From positions 1 to 64,000 of the forward strand of contig NZ_ARYN01000004.1 of NCBI RefSeq assembly GCF_002094855.1: a stretch of DNA of 64,000 bases, read 5' to 3'. Below the pieces are notes generated by a model. The model made no database searches. It was not told the DNA's origin and saw only the letters and a list, made by a program, of their open reading frames with translations. Of the stretch, positions 1-10,166 are shown piece after piece (the first letter of the stretch is position 1; each line of letters begins with the position of its first letter). The DNA comes from Zunongwangia atlantica 22II14-10F7 (GTDB lineage: Bacteria > Bacteroidota > Bacteroidia > Flavobacteriales > Flavobacteriaceae). Made by a program: the position numbers and the translations under genes.

Positions 1-765
1 AGCCATATTCTCTTTAGAAGTATTTTCAACTAATGGTGAATAGCTACTTCTACCGGCAGCGATTAATTTTTCACCATCTACTTCATATTTATCCTGTAAT
101 TGTCTTACAACGGCCGTTGCTCTACGTACACTTAAATCCCAGTTATCTTCTAACCAAGAATCTTCTACCATTGTGCGATCGTCTGTATGCCCTTCAACCA
201 TCACTTCCATAGAAGGTTCACTGTTAATTACTTCAGCAAGTTTTTTAAGTAAAGGCTGTGCTTCGTTAGACAATCTATAGCTACCGCTTCTAAACAATAA
301 CTTATCTGATACGTTTATCATCACTACAGTTTTATCTACAGTAATATCTACATCGTCACCGTCTTTACCTTCTGTAATTTCATTTTTAAGATTGTAAGAA
401 ATGGCAGCGTTAATAGAATCTTCTAAAGTTTCTACACCTTCAAGCTCAGATGGATCCATTTTAGAAATGGTTTTTCTCATTCGCTCTTTAGTGTTATTAG
501 ACATCGCAGTTACATCATTCATTTCTAATTTTTCGTCGTTAGACGAACGAAGCGAGTTTATTTTTGCATTATAATCTGCTACTCGTTCTTCGATTGCAGC
601 GTATTTTTTTTCAATTTCTTCTTTTTCTACTCGAGTTTTTTGAAGATTACTTCTTGTATCGTCAAGCTCACCCTCTAATGCTACATATTTTTTCTTTGAA
701 ACACATGAGGCCAATAGGGCCGTTGCAAATACTGTTACAGCTAAACTTCTTTTCATTTTTCTCAT
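1..765 (-). CDS. OmpA/MotB-family outer-membrane lipoprotein (partial, 3' end outside window)
   Basis: 255 codons are visible and the reading frame runs off the left edge, so the C-terminus is missing. The protein begins MRKMKRSLAV and has a lipoprotein signal with lipobox LLASC, then a lysine/glutamate-rich coiled-coil stretch that starts KKKYVALEGEL. The peptidoglycan-binding OmpA domain follows: LLFRSGSYRLS, then VEGHTDDRTM and WDLSVRRATAVV, which match the family's HTD and LSxxRA motifs. The expected role is to tether the outer membrane to peptidoglycan. ATG at 765 was chosen; a second in-frame ATG lies at 756. It is transcribed divergently from tamB across a 421-bp gap. The family call is firm; the specific role is not known. 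Confidence 0.88.
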   Translation of the reverse strand, partial: MRKMKRSLAVTVFATALLASCVSKKKYVALEGELDDTRSNLQKTRVEKEEIEKKYAAIEERVADYNAKINSLRSSNDEKLEMNDVTAMSNNTKERMRKTISKMDPSELEGVETLEDSINAAISYNLKNEITEGKDGDDVDITVDKTVVMINVSDKLLFRSGSYRLSNEAQPLLKKLAEVINSEPSMEVMVEGHTDDRTMVEDSWLEDNWDLSVRRATAVVRQLQDKYEVDGEKLIAAGRSSYSPLVENTSKENMA

Positions 766-1186
766 TATTTAAGTAGTTAATAGTTTAATAAAGCATCCAA
801 CTTTTTTGTTGAATTATGGCTTAAAACAACGCAGAATATTAATAGATAATTCTTTTTTAAGCATATTTAACGCACTATTAAACTTTTTTCACATTTAGGA
901 ATTATGAGCTTCAAAAACGTGCCCAAAATTTATAGTTGAATTTTAGTAACCTATTTATTTATCCTGAAATTCAATGTTTTAAAAGGATTTTTTTGAATTT
1001 TATTTTTTTTGCTCAAAATTAAAAGTTCAAAAAAAAGTGTTGAAAATTTCTAAACTTTTGTGGAATTTATTCCACAGATGGGGAGATTTTAATTTTAACA
1101 GAAGATTATAAGAATATCATGAATAATATCCCTTCTTAGTAGTTAATTGCAGTTGTAATTTCTACAACCACTAACAAGCCCGAAAA
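766..1186. other. Intergenic region between the OmpA-like gene and tamB
   Basis: This is a very AT-rich 421-bp divergent promoter region with no credible ORF. It holds two short inverted repeats. One is tgtggaat-tt-attccaca at 1059-1076, an 18-bp perfect palindrome. The other is gttgta-n5-tacaac at 1152-1168, which ends 19 bases before the tamB start. Either could be an operator or an mRNA hairpin. I found no clear TAnnTTTG promoter box close to either gene. Confidence 0.5.
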
Positions 1187-4100
1187 TTGGAGAAAAAGTA
1201 CCCGAAACTTAGAAAATTTCTTAGGATTCTGGCAAAAGTATTTGCCGGGATAATTATTTTCCTCCTTTTATTAATTCTTTTTATTAGAAGTCCGTGGGGC
1301 CAAAATATTATCGTTAACAAAGTAGTCTCTACGATTAAAAAGAAAACGAATACTGAAGTTGAAATCGATCGTTTATTTATCACTTTTGGCGGTGCGATTA
1401 GTCTGGAAGGACTTTATCTTGAAGATAAAAAAGGTGATACGCTGGTTTACGCTCACAATCTTGAAGCAAATATCCCAATCTTACCCATTATAAAAGGTGG
1501 TGGTTTTGCAGTAAACGATCTAGATCTAAAAGGGCTAAAAGCAAATGTGTATCGAAAAGACTCAATTTCTGGCTATAATTTTCAGTTTTTAATGGATGCT
1601 TTTGCGGCTTCAGACTCTACGAATACTCAGCAAACGCAAGCTCAGGACACCACTTCAGCAGCAATGGATGTTAGTATTGGAGATGTAAATCTTCAAAATA
1701 TAATTCTGAATTACAATGACGAGGTCACCGGAATGGAAGCCGAAATTAAATTGGGAGAGCTGGATGTTGCCATGCGAAAAACAGACCTCCAAAATATGCA
1801 ATTTGAGGTTGCAGATGCTTCTTTAAAAAATACGATGGTGGTGTATCGGCAAAATAAAGCTTTACCACCAAGTGAAGAATCTGAAGCGCCAATGCCATTG
1901 GTGGTTGTAGATCGTTTGATGCTGAATAATGTGAATGCAAAATATCAGTCTGAGCCAGACGGTATGCTCGCCGATGTGCATATCCTGGAATTTCTTGCTG
2001 AAATGCCCAAAATGGACCTTGGGAACTACGAAATAGATTTTAATACCGTATCGCTGAAAAAGTCGAACGTTTTGCTAAGAATGCAGACTAAAACTGTACA
2101 ATCTCAGCCTAAGGATTCCACTGAAAATGATACCGCAGGATTTGTTTGGCCGGCCTGGAAAATTAATGTTCAAAATATCGATTTACAGCAAAATAATATC
2201 GCGTATATCGTAGATAGCGCTAAAATCGAACAACAAAAATTTAATCCCAATGCTTTAAAGTTTCGATATTTGAATCTTAAAACTGGGAATATCGCCTTGG
2301 CAGATAGGCAGGTAAGCGCAGATATTAATCAGGTAAGTTTTAAGGAAGCTTCAGGATTAGATCTTAAAGAATTTTCTACGGAAATAGCTCTGGATAATTC
2401 AGCATTAAATGTGAAGAATCTTATTCTGGCTTTAAATAACAATCAGCTTCAGGGAACACTTAAATTGAATTATGATTCCGTAGAAAGCTTAATTGAAAAA
2501 CCTGAAAATGCAAGTTTGGATGCTAGTCTTTCTGAAATTCAGCTGGATATAAATGAGGTTTTTAGATTTCAGCCTGCGCTTCAGCAAAATCAATATCTAA
2601 AAGTACTAAGCCGTAAATTACTTACCGGAAGTTTAAGTGCTAACGGCCAATTGTCGAATATCAGGATTCCTTCAGCAAATATCTCCTGGGGAAGTCAAAC
2701 AAACCTGGTACTAAATGGGCAAATTCGAAATGCTACAGATCCTGATAATATTTATTTTAATATTCCACGTTTTAAAGCACGTTCTACCAAAAACGATCTA
2801 AATTATTTTGTAGACGAAAGGCAATTAGGTGTTAATTTACCAAAGAACATCGCACTTTCGGGGAATCTTGCAGGTACACCAAGTGATATTGAAGTAGATG
2901 CTACTTTAGAATCTAGCCTTGGGAATATTATCGCAAAAGGAAACTTCCAGAATTCAGAAGAGATCGCTTTTCAGGCAGCTATAAAAGTAGATAGTTTAGT
3001 ACTGGGAGAACTATTGCAAAATCCTTCTTTAGGTAAACTAAGTCTAAATCTTAAGGGGCAGGGAAGTGGTAGCACGGTGAATACGCTTAATGCACAATTA
3101 GAAACTAATATTAGCCATTTTAGCTATAATAATTATCCTATTAAAGATCTAAAAATTACTGGCGATATTAAGAATGGCCGCGGAGATGTAACTACGAATT
3201 ATAGAGATGATCATTTAGATGCAGATTTGCTGGCAAATGTAGTTTTAGATTCGGTTGCTCCAGAAGTTAATGTGAATCTAGATCTAGCTGGAGCCGATCT
3301 TGCTGAACTTGGTATTGTAAATAGAAATATACGTACTGGGTTTAAATTGCAAGGGAATTTTAAAGGAAATGCTGAGAAATATAAAGCCTCTGCAGAGATC
3401 GAAGAAGGTGTTGCTGTTTACGATAATCAAACTTATTTGTTAGGAGATTTAGATCTCTCTGCTTTTGTAACGCCAGATACCACCTCTGTAAAAGTGAATA
3501 ACAAAATCCTAGATCTTAATCTGCAATCTAATGCTAGTCCGTTAGAATTTAGCCAGGCTCTACAGCGACATTATCAAAGTTATTTAACCGAAGATGATCC
3601 AACCGATACAGTAGAAAACCCGGTGAATCTTTATGTAAAAGGAACGATTAGCCAGGCACCAATTTTAAACGAGGTCTTACTGGTAAATTTAGAAGAATTA
3701 GATACCGTAAAAATTGATGTCGATTTTAGTGAAAAAGAGCATAAATTAAATGCAGATGTAAAAATACCTTTTGCTCATTACTATGGTGCTGCGATTGATA
3801 GTTTAGGAATCTCGGTACGATCAGACCTTAAGGATCTCGACTTTAGTTTTGGTTTTAACTCCATTAGTGCCGGCCCGCTGGCGCTAAAGAAAACACAATT
3901 AAAAGCAAACCTGGCAAACCGTGTTTTAGGATTAAATTTTAATTCGGTTTACGATGAAGATACATTGGTAAATGTTTCATCAAGATTATCGAAGAATGAA
4001 GAAACTTTTAGATACGAAATAAGTGATAAGAAATTAATTCTCAATAAAAATCCGTGGCAAATTCAGCAAAATAACGCAATGCTTTATGATGGTGAAAAGA

Positions 4101-6199
4101 TAACATTTGAGAATTTCAGGATCACAAGGGAAAGTCAGTCTCTAGAACTGGTCAATCAAGAAAACGAGCGAAATTTAGATAATATCACCTTACTGTTCGA
4201 AAACTTTAAACTCGCAGCATTTCTTAATTTCTTAAATCCTGAGGTTAAATTAGCTAAAGGAAATATGAATGGTCGTTTTGCTTTAGTTGAGCCTTTTGGT
4301 AAAACCGGAATCCTTGCAGATCTTAATATAAAACAGCTGGAATCGATGAATGTAGATCTAGGGAAATTGTCTTTACGTGGAATTGCTATGGGATCCGAGA
4401 AATATCGTTTCGAAATGGGAATGAAAGAAGGTGCTGTGGATATGGATCTTACAGGGAATTACGTTGCAGCAGATTCTACCGCCAATCTAGATATGAATCT
4501 TGATCTTAATAAAGTTGAAATGGCAGCGGTAACAGGATTTTCATTTGGTGCTTTAGAAAAAGGTTCAGGTTCATTTAAAGGAAATATCAAACTAAATGGC
4601 ACAACTATTAATCCAGAGTATTCTGGTAAGATCGATTTTAACGATGCGCAATTTACCGTTGCCATGCTAAATGCTCCTTTTGTTTTTAAGAGCGAAACAC
4701 TCGATTTAGATAATGATGGCGTTTATTTTAATAATTTCAAGATTGGTGATACTAAAGGTAATTCTTTTGTAGTCGATGGAGAATTGGGAACCGAAAGTTT
4801 TATAAATCCTACCTTCGATCTTAGTTTTGAAGCAAATGACTTCAATGTTTTAAATTCTACCGAAGAGGATAATGATCTTTTCTACGGAACAGCAAGCTTT
4901 GATGCTCAGGCCACGTTAAAAGGAGATCTAAATTTACCAAAGCTAAGACTAAATCTTGAAATTGGTGAAAATACCGATGTTACTTATGTAGTTCCTGAAA
5001 CCGAACTGCAAATGCAGGAACGTGAAGGCATCGTTACTTTTGTTAATAAAGAAGATCCCGATAATATTCTAACTCAAAGCGAGGAAGAATCCTATGTTTT
5101 TAGCGGTTATGATATAGGTGCTCAATTAAAAATTCGAGATGAAGCGATTATCAATGTTATACTAAATGAACAAACAAATGATAACCTTCAAATCCAGGGA
5201 AATGGTGACCTGCGTTTTAATATTTCTCCTAACGGAAGAACTTCTTTAAGCGGAAAATACACAATATCAGACGGTCATTATGAAATGAGTCTCTACAACC
5301 TGGTAAATCGTAGATTCGAAATTGCAGATGGTAGTTCGGTGAGTTGGAGTGGCGATCCTTTTGATGCTACTTTGGATGTAAGAGCCATTTACAATGTTGA
5401 AACTTCCGCTTATGCGCTTATGGCCAGCAATATTTCAGGAAGTAATAATAATGAACAAAGTAGATATCGACAGGAGTTACCATTTATGGTGTATTTAAAT
5501 GTAGATGGAGAATTAATGCAGCCTCAGCTTAGTTTTGGTTTAGATATGCCAAGAGATTCTCAGGGAGCTATTGGCGGGCAGGTGTATGGTAGAGTTCAGC
5601 AATTAAATAGCCAGGAAAATCAATTAAACAAGCAGGTCTTCAGTTTATTGGTTTTAAACAGGTTTTATCCAGATGCCGGTACAGATGGTAGTAATGGTGG
5701 TACGATGGCGATTGCAAGAGAGAATATTAGTCAGGCGCTATCAGATCAACTAAATATGTTTTCAGAAAAATTAATGGGAGATACCGGTGTATCGCTAAAT
5801 TTTGGTGTAGATAGTTATACAGATTATCAGGGTGATAGTGGGCCAGAACAGCGAACAGATCTTAATGTTAGTGCGCAAAAAAAATTATTTGATGATCGCC
5901 TAATTGTTAGCGTAGGAAGCCAGGTGAATATTGAAGGAAGTAATAGCGGAAGACAGGAAACCAATCCTTTAATTGGGAATGTTAGTTTAGAATATTTGCT
6001 TACTGAAGACGGAAGATTTAGAGTGAGAGGTTTTAGAAGAAATCAATTTGAAAATGTGATTGATGGCCAGCTTATCGTTAGCGGGATCGCTTTAATATTT
6101 ACTCGAGAATTTAACGAATATCGAGAATTGTGGAAAAACTTTTTAAAGACTGAGGAACAAGAAGATCAACCTGCCAAAAAAGAAGACGAAGAAGAATGA
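1187..6199 (+). CDS. tamB: TamB-type translocation and assembly module protein (DUF490)
   Basis: TamB is an inner-membrane-anchored, periplasm-spanning protein that works with a BamA-family barrel in outer-membrane protein insertion and probably lipid transport. This one has 1670 residues. Residues 18-33 form one transmembrane anchor (AGIIIFLLLLILFI) after a basic N-terminus. The rest is repetitive amphipathic beta-strand sequence typical of AsmA/TamB taco folds. The C-terminal DUF490 region, roughly 1250-1650, includes WSGDPFDATLDVRAIYNVE. The start is TTG at 1187: an in-frame stop lies 15 bases upstream and the next Met would remove the anchor. It overlaps the next gene by 4 bp (ATGA), so the two products are probably translated together. 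Confidence 0.93.
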   Translation: MEKKYPKLRKFLRILAKVFAGIIIFLLLLILFIRSPWGQNIIVNKVVSTIKKKTNTEVEIDRLFITFGGAISLEGLYLEDKKGDTLVYAHNLEANIPILPIIKGGGFAVNDLDLKGLKANVYRKDSISGYNFQFLMDAFAASDSTNTQQTQAQDTTSAAMDVSIGDVNLQNIILNYNDEVTGMEAEIKLGELDVAMRKTDLQNMQFEVADASLKNTMVVYRQNKALPPSEESEAPMPLVVVDRLMLNNVNAKYQSEPDGMLADVHILEFLAEMPKMDLGNYEIDFNTVSLKKSNVLLRMQTKTVQSQPKDSTENDTAGFVWPAWKINVQNIDLQQNNIAYIVDSAKIEQQKFNPNALKFRYLNLKTGNIALADRQVSADINQVSFKEASGLDLKEFSTEIALDNSALNVKNLILALNNNQLQGTLKLNYDSVESLIEKPENASLDASLSEIQLDINEVFRFQPALQQNQYLKVLSRKLLTGSLSANGQLSNIRIPSANISWGSQTNLVLNGQIRNATDPDNIYFNIPRFKARSTKNDLNYFVDERQLGVNLPKNIALSGNLAGTPSDIEVDATLESSLGNIIAKGNFQNSEEIAFQAAIKVDSLVLGELLQNPSLGKLSLNLKGQGSGSTVNTLNAQLETNISHFSYNNYPIKDLKITGDIKNGRGDVTTNYRDDHLDADLLANVVLDSVAPEVNVNLDLAGADLAELGIVNRNIRTGFKLQGNFKGNAEKYKASAEIEEGVAVYDNQTYLLGDLDLSAFVTPDTTSVKVNNKILDLNLQSNASPLEFSQALQRHYQSYLTEDDPTDTVENPVNLYVKGTISQAPILNEVLLVNLEELDTVKIDVDFSEKEHKLNADVKIPFAHYYGAAIDSLGISVRSDLKDLDFSFGFNSISAGPLALKKTQLKANLANRVLGLNFNSVYDEDTLVNVSSRLSKNEETFRYEISDKKLILNKNPWQIQQNNAMLYDGEKITFENFRITRESQSLELVNQENERNLDNITLLFENFKLAAFLNFLNPEVKLAKGNMNGRFALVEPFGKTGILADLNIKQLESMNVDLGKLSLRGIAMGSEKYRFEMGMKEGAVDMDLTGNYVAADSTANLDMNLDLNKVEMAAVTGFSFGALEKGSGSFKGNIKLNGTTINPEYSGKIDFNDAQFTVAMLNAPFVFKSETLDLDNDGVYFNNFKIGDTKGNSFVVDGELGTESFINPTFDLSFEANDFNVLNSTEEDNDLFYGTASFDAQATLKGDLNLPKLRLNLEIGENTDVTYVVPETELQMQEREGIVTFVNKEDPDNILTQSEEESYVFSGYDIGAQLKIRDEAIINVILNEQTNDNLQIQGNGDLRFNISPNGRTSLSGKYTISDGHYEMSLYNLVNRRFEIADGSSVSWSGDPFDATLDVRAIYNVETSAYALMASNISGSNNNEQSRYRQELPFMVYLNVDGELMQPQLSFGLDMPRDSQGAIGGQVYGRVQQLNSQENQLNKQVFSLLVLNRFYPDAGTDGSNGGTMAIARENISQALSDQLNMFSEKLMGDTGVSLNFGVDSYTDYQGDSGPEQRTDLNVSAQKKLFDDRLIVSVGSQVNIEGSNSGRQETNPLIGNVSLEYLLTEDGRFRVRGFRRNQFENVIDGQLIVSGIALIFTREFNEYRELWKNFLKTEEQEDQPAKKEDEEE

Positions 6200-8499
6200 A
6201 AATAAGGAAGTATAGCATTATAATTTTAATCGTTTTAGGCTTAATTAATGCCTGTAGCGTGGATAAATACATTCCTGAAGACGAATACCTTTATCGCGGT
6301 GCCGATATTACAATGCTTCCAGATACTTCCTCTATAGAAGATTTGGATAAAGTAAAATTAGAAGTTCAGAATGTACTTGTCCCTAAACCAAATTCTAAAT
6401 TTTTAGGCGGTTATCCCGGTTTATATTTTCATTACAAGGCCGAACGTGAAAAACCAGGTTTTATCAATAAATTTTTAAATAAGAAGCTAGGGGAAGAGCC
6501 GGTTTATCTTAGTGATGTAGAAATTGGGAATACCCAGGATCTAATTCTTAATCGATTAGAAAATCGCGGTTTCTTTTACAGCAGAGTAAGTGCAGATGTA
6601 AATACTAATGATAAAAATAAAACCGCTACGGCCGCTTACGATGTTGGTGTAACCACACCGTACAAAATGGAAACCTATCAATTGGTAGAAGATAGTCTTG
6701 CTATTTATAAAGACATGAAGCCATTGGTAGAAGAAAGCAAATTCGTTAAAGAAATGCGTTTCGATTTAGCTAATATGAAAGCAGAGCGAGAGCGCCTTGA
6801 TAAAGAATTGAAAGAAGATGGATACTATAATTTTAATTCAGGTTTTTTACTGTTTGAGGCAGATACCAATCAATATGATAATAAGCGATTCGATCTTTAT
6901 TTAAAAGTAAAAAAAGATGTGCCTGAAAAAGCGCTAATTCCGTATAAAATTTCAAAAGTAAATATTTACCCAAATAGCGCGATAGAGCGTGATTCATTAG
7001 AAAAGGACAGCATTCGTTTTAACAACAAAACATTTGTTCAGGATCGAGATAGTATCTTTTTTCTGCCAAAGCGTTTAGATCCTTTTGTTTTAATTGAAGA
7101 AGGCGATTATTATAGTCCGGATATTTCTAAAGCAACCAGCCGAAGATTAGGATCTATAGGCGCTTACAAATTTATAAATATCGATTATCAGGAAGTAGAT
7201 ACCTTGGCTACAGATAGTATTGGTGCTTTAGAGGCTAATATTTATTTATCGCCTTTAAATAAACGGGCAATTAGAGCCGAATTACAAGCGGTTACCAAAT
7301 CTAATAATTTTGCCGGTCCCAGCCTTGCGCTTTCATTAACTAATAGAAACTTATTTAAAGGAGGCGAAATTATAAATATTCAGGGGCGTTTTGGTTACGA
7401 AGTTCAGGTGGCTAGCGGTAATAATACTGGCTTAAACAGTATTCAATTAGGTGTGGGTAGTGATCTTATTTTTCCAAGATTACTTTTTCCGTGGCATTTT
7501 AATGAAGACTTTTTTGAGTATGATATTCCAAAGACCAAGATTAGTTTAAATGTCGATTATTTAAGACGTAGCCAGCTTTTTGCTTTAGGATCAGCTTCTG
7601 CCACATTTGGTTATATATGGAATGCGAACAGATATGTTACACATACATTCGATCCCGTTTCTGTAACTTATGTAGATTTAATAAATACCACGCCAGAGTT
7701 TGAGGACATTTTAGGTGAAAATCCATACTTACAAAGTAGTTTTGAGCAGCAATTTATAGCGGGATCTATGTATAGTTTTACCTATAATGGAATGGTAGAT
7801 CAAAATAAAACGCATCAGTTTTTTGTAAATTCAACACTCGATTTCGCAGGAAACTTCTTAGATCTTGTAAGCGGAAATGCAGAAGAAGATCCGCAAACTG
7901 TTTTCAATTTAGAGTATGCGCAATATGCCAAAGCTGATGTAGATTTTCGTTATCACCTTAATCTAGGAAGCGGTAGTAAAATTGCCACCCGATTATTCGC
8001 TGGTTACGGAATGCCTTACGGTAATTCTGAAATTATGCCATTTACCAAGCAATATTTCTCCGGTGGCCCTTATAGTGTAAGAGCTTTTAGAATTAGACAG
8101 CTTGGGCCCGGAGTTTACAATCCTGATGAAAACCGGGATGAAAATGGTTTAATAAATACCGATTATTTTGACCGTGCCGGGAATATTCGATTAGAAGCAA
8201 ATATCGAATATCGTTTTCCACTTTTTCCTCCTTATGTAAACGGAGCTGTTTTTGCTGATGCTGGGAATGTTTGGACGTCTACTGAAGAAGATAGTTTACC
8301 AGGAGGTAAGTTTAGTTCTAATTTTATGAATGAACTGGGAATAGGCACCGGGGTAGGTGTTCGTGTAGATATACAAGGATTTGTAATTCGTTTTGACCTT
8401 GCAGCACCAATGCACGATCCCTCTTTACCAGAAGGAGATCGCTGGAGCTACGATTTTGGAAGTCCGATCTTTAACTTTGCGATTGGATATCCGTTTTAA
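6196..8499 (+). CDS. TamA/BamA-like outer-membrane lipoprotein (TamL type)
   Basis: This 767-residue protein has a lipoprotein signal (LGLINAC, Cys20), POTRA-like repeats over about residues 30-370, and a C-terminal Omp85 beta-barrel ending in phenylalanine (IGYPF). The segment SGGPYSVRAFRIRQLGPG corresponds to the conserved VRGF loop-6 motif of the Omp85 family, here with Ala in place of Gly. Bacteroidota commonly carry such a lipidated TamA-like protein, called TamL in some work, next to tamB. Its job is expected to be outer-membrane insertion together with TamB. Its start overlaps the tamB stop by 4 bp. The lipidated N-terminus is the unusual feature compared with proteobacterial TamA. Confidence 0.92.
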   Translation: MKIRKYSIIILIVLGLINACSVDKYIPEDEYLYRGADITMLPDTSSIEDLDKVKLEVQNVLVPKPNSKFLGGYPGLYFHYKAEREKPGFINKFLNKKLGEEPVYLSDVEIGNTQDLILNRLENRGFFYSRVSADVNTNDKNKTATAAYDVGVTTPYKMETYQLVEDSLAIYKDMKPLVEESKFVKEMRFDLANMKAERERLDKELKEDGYYNFNSGFLLFEADTNQYDNKRFDLYLKVKKDVPEKALIPYKISKVNIYPNSAIERDSLEKDSIRFNNKTFVQDRDSIFFLPKRLDPFVLIEEGDYYSPDISKATSRRLGSIGAYKFINIDYQEVDTLATDSIGALEANIYLSPLNKRAIRAELQAVTKSNNFAGPSLALSLTNRNLFKGGEIINIQGRFGYEVQVASGNNTGLNSIQLGVGSDLIFPRLLFPWHFNEDFFEYDIPKTKISLNVDYLRRSQLFALGSASATFGYIWNANRYVTHTFDPVSVTYVDLINTTPEFEDILGENPYLQSSFEQQFIAGSMYSFTYNGMVDQNKTHQFFVNSTLDFAGNFLDLVSGNAEEDPQTVFNLEYAQYAKADVDFRYHLNLGSGSKIATRLFAGYGMPYGNSEIMPFTKQYFSGGPYSVRAFRIRQLGPGVYNPDENRDENGLINTDYFDRAGNIRLEANIEYRFPLFPPYVNGAVFADAGNVWTSTEEDSLPGGKFSSNFMNELGIGTGVGVRVDIQGFVIRFDLAAPMHDPSLPEGDRWSYDFGSPIFNFAIGYPF

Positions 8500-8515
8500 G
8501 TAAGATTAGAGTTTT

Positions 8516-9175
8516 TTAATGCTGTTTTTTGGTTCCGAAGCAAAGATCGCCAGCATCACCAAGACCGGGGACGATGTAACCTCTATGATCTAATTTTGGA
8601 TCTATGGCAGCGATCCATAAATGTGTATTCTGCGGAAATTCTTCATCCAAAAGCTTTAAACCTTCTTCAGCACCAATTACAGCAACTAAATGAATTTCTT
8701 TTGGTGTCCCCATTTGTTTTAAAGCTTGCATTACGTTTACAAAAGAACGGCCTGTAGCAAGCATGGGATCGGCCAGGATTAAGGTTTTTCCGTTTATAGA
8801 AGGTGAGGCAAGATATTCTACTTTTATTTCAAATTCTTCGTCTTCGTTAGGATGATGTCTATAGGCCGAAATAAATGAATTTTCAGCATCATCAAAATAA
8901 TTTAAAATTCCGTTGTGTAATGGAATTCCCGCTCTAAGAATCGAACATATTACAATTTCGTTGGCAGGAAGATCTACTTTGGCAATCCCCAAAGGCGTTG
9001 TGATATCCCGAGTAGTGTATTGTAATTTATTACTTAATTCATAACTCAATATTTCACCTAAGCGCTCTATATTTTTGCGAAAACGCATTCGATCCTGCTG
9101 AATTTTAGTATCACGCAGCTGGGCAATAAACTTATTGGCAATAGAGTTATTATTAAGTAAATGATGAACATGCAT
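8516..9175 (-). CDS. upp: Uracil phosphoribosyltransferase
   Basis: Upp converts uracil plus PRPP to UMP in pyrimidine salvage in the cytoplasm. The protein has 219 residues, close to the family's usual 208-217. The PRPP-binding loop reads LILADPMLATGRS, and the uracil-binding C-terminus includes RGYIVPGLGDAGDLCFG. The YTTRD and SILRAG segments also fit the family. It converges with the tamB pair, leaving only 16 bp between stops. The start is ATG at 9175. No adjacent uracil permease is present. Confidence 0.95.
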   Translation of the reverse strand: MHVHHLLNNNSIANKFIAQLRDTKIQQDRMRFRKNIERLGEILSYELSNKLQYTTRDITTPLGIAKVDLPANEIVICSILRAGIPLHNGILNYFDDAENSFISAYRHHPNEDEEFEIKVEYLASPSINGKTLILADPMLATGRSFVNVMQALKQMGTPKEIHLVAVIGAEEGLKLLDEEFPQNTHLWIAAIDPKLDHRGYIVPGLGDAGDLCFGTKKQH

Positions 9176-9321
9176 CGTTTTTTGGCTTTTTAAAAGTTAG
9201 ATGCATAAATATACAAACTATCGTAAAGGATTCCATTTAGAAGTTGCTTAGAATTTTTCAGAAATAAGCATTGATTAGTGAAAAAGCTTAAATTCAGTTT
9301 AAAAATGATTATTTTTGGCTA

Positions 9322-9329
9322 TATTTTTG
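9322..9329 (+). promoter_or_regulatory. Candidate -7 promoter box before the secreted protein gene
   Basis: TATTTTTG matches the Bacteroidota -7 consensus TAnnTTTG and lies 31 bp before the ATG at 9361. No good TTG -33 element sits at the right distance; the region there reads gtttaaaa. The site is therefore only half supported. Confidence 0.35.
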
Positions 9330-9360
9330 ATTATAATCCTGAAGATAATTCCGCATAAAA

Positions 9361-9978
9361 ATGAAAAAGATAAGTTTAAGTCTGATATTATCGATTTTTG
9401 CCTTTGGTTTTATTCAGGCACAGGAAATCCCAAAAACTACAAATAGTGGTGCATCTGTAAAGCCAGCCACTAGCGGGAGCAATAGTGTCTTTTTGCCAAG
9501 GGTAAATAACGAGGTTGAAGATATCTTTATGAAAAAAGAAGAGCGTAAAATTAATATGCGCCAGGATAAAAACGGACTTTTAACTGAAGGTGATCGTGTA
9601 GCAGCAGAATGGAAGGCAGATAAAAAAGCAAAGGAAGAGTACGCTAATGATCAATATCTGGGAGATGTAAAAACTACCGGTAAATTTGTAGAATTATACT
9701 GTAGAGATCATGAGTTTGTTGATGGAGACCGAGTAAAAATTACAGTAAATGGCGAAGTGATCTATAAAAATTTAGCGTTAACCGGTTCTTATAAACCCAT
9801 ATTGGTTACTTTACAGAGTGGTTTTAATACTATAGAGTTTGAAGCATTAAACCAGGGGTTATCTGGTCCAAATACCGCGATGCTAAAAGTATTTGGTGAA
9901 GATGGCCAGCAGTTAGTTTCTAAAGAATGGAATCTTCTTACGGGTGCAAAAGCAAGTTTAATGGTAGTAAAACAGTAA
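9361..9978 (+). CDS. Secreted hypothetical protein
   Basis: This 205-residue protein has a clean Sec signal peptide (cleavage likely after residue 20, FIQA-QEIP). A low-complexity Ser/Thr/Asn linker follows, then a charged helical stretch (about 60-100). Beta-rich sequence at about 105-205 includes VKTTGKFVELYCRDHEFVDG and GDRVKITVNGEVIYKNL and could be a small beta-sandwich. I do not recognise the family. It is a monocistronic gene with its own terminator, so it is probably a periplasmic or surface structural protein. No catalytic motif is visible. Confidence 0.75.
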   Translation: MKKISLSLILSIFAFGFIQAQEIPKTTNSGASVKPATSGSNSVFLPRVNNEVEDIFMKKEERKINMRQDKNGLLTEGDRVAAEWKADKKAKEEYANDQYLGDVKTTGKFVELYCRDHEFVDGDRVKITVNGEVIYKNLALTGSYKPILVTLQSGFNTIEFEALNQGLSGPNTAMLKVFGEDGQQLVSKEWNLLTGAKASLMVVKQ

Positions 9979-10023
9979 TATTCGATAATTTTAGGCCTAA
10001 TTTTTCGGTTCAGCTTAATAAAT

Positions 10024-10059
10024 AAAAAACCTGCCTGATTTAAACGGGCAGGTTTTTTT
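10024..10059 (+). terminator. Rho-independent terminator after the secreted protein gene
   Basis: A 7-bp GC-rich stem (acctgcc/ggcaggt), extended by A/T pairs, is followed by a run of seven T. It lies 45 bases after the stop at 9978. Confidence 0.85.
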
Positions 10060-10166
10060 ATGTTTTAAATTGAGATAAAAAAGAAGTAATACAACTTCAA
10101 AATTCGATAATTTAAGCAGTATTTATTGGTTCCGCCATAATACAGGGAAGCTTGCCCCCAGGTAGT

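Noticed and set aside
564-776. Plus-strand frame across the OmpA-like gene start
   Set aside because: It is antisense to the coiled-coil and signal sequence of the lipoprotein gene and has no independent support.
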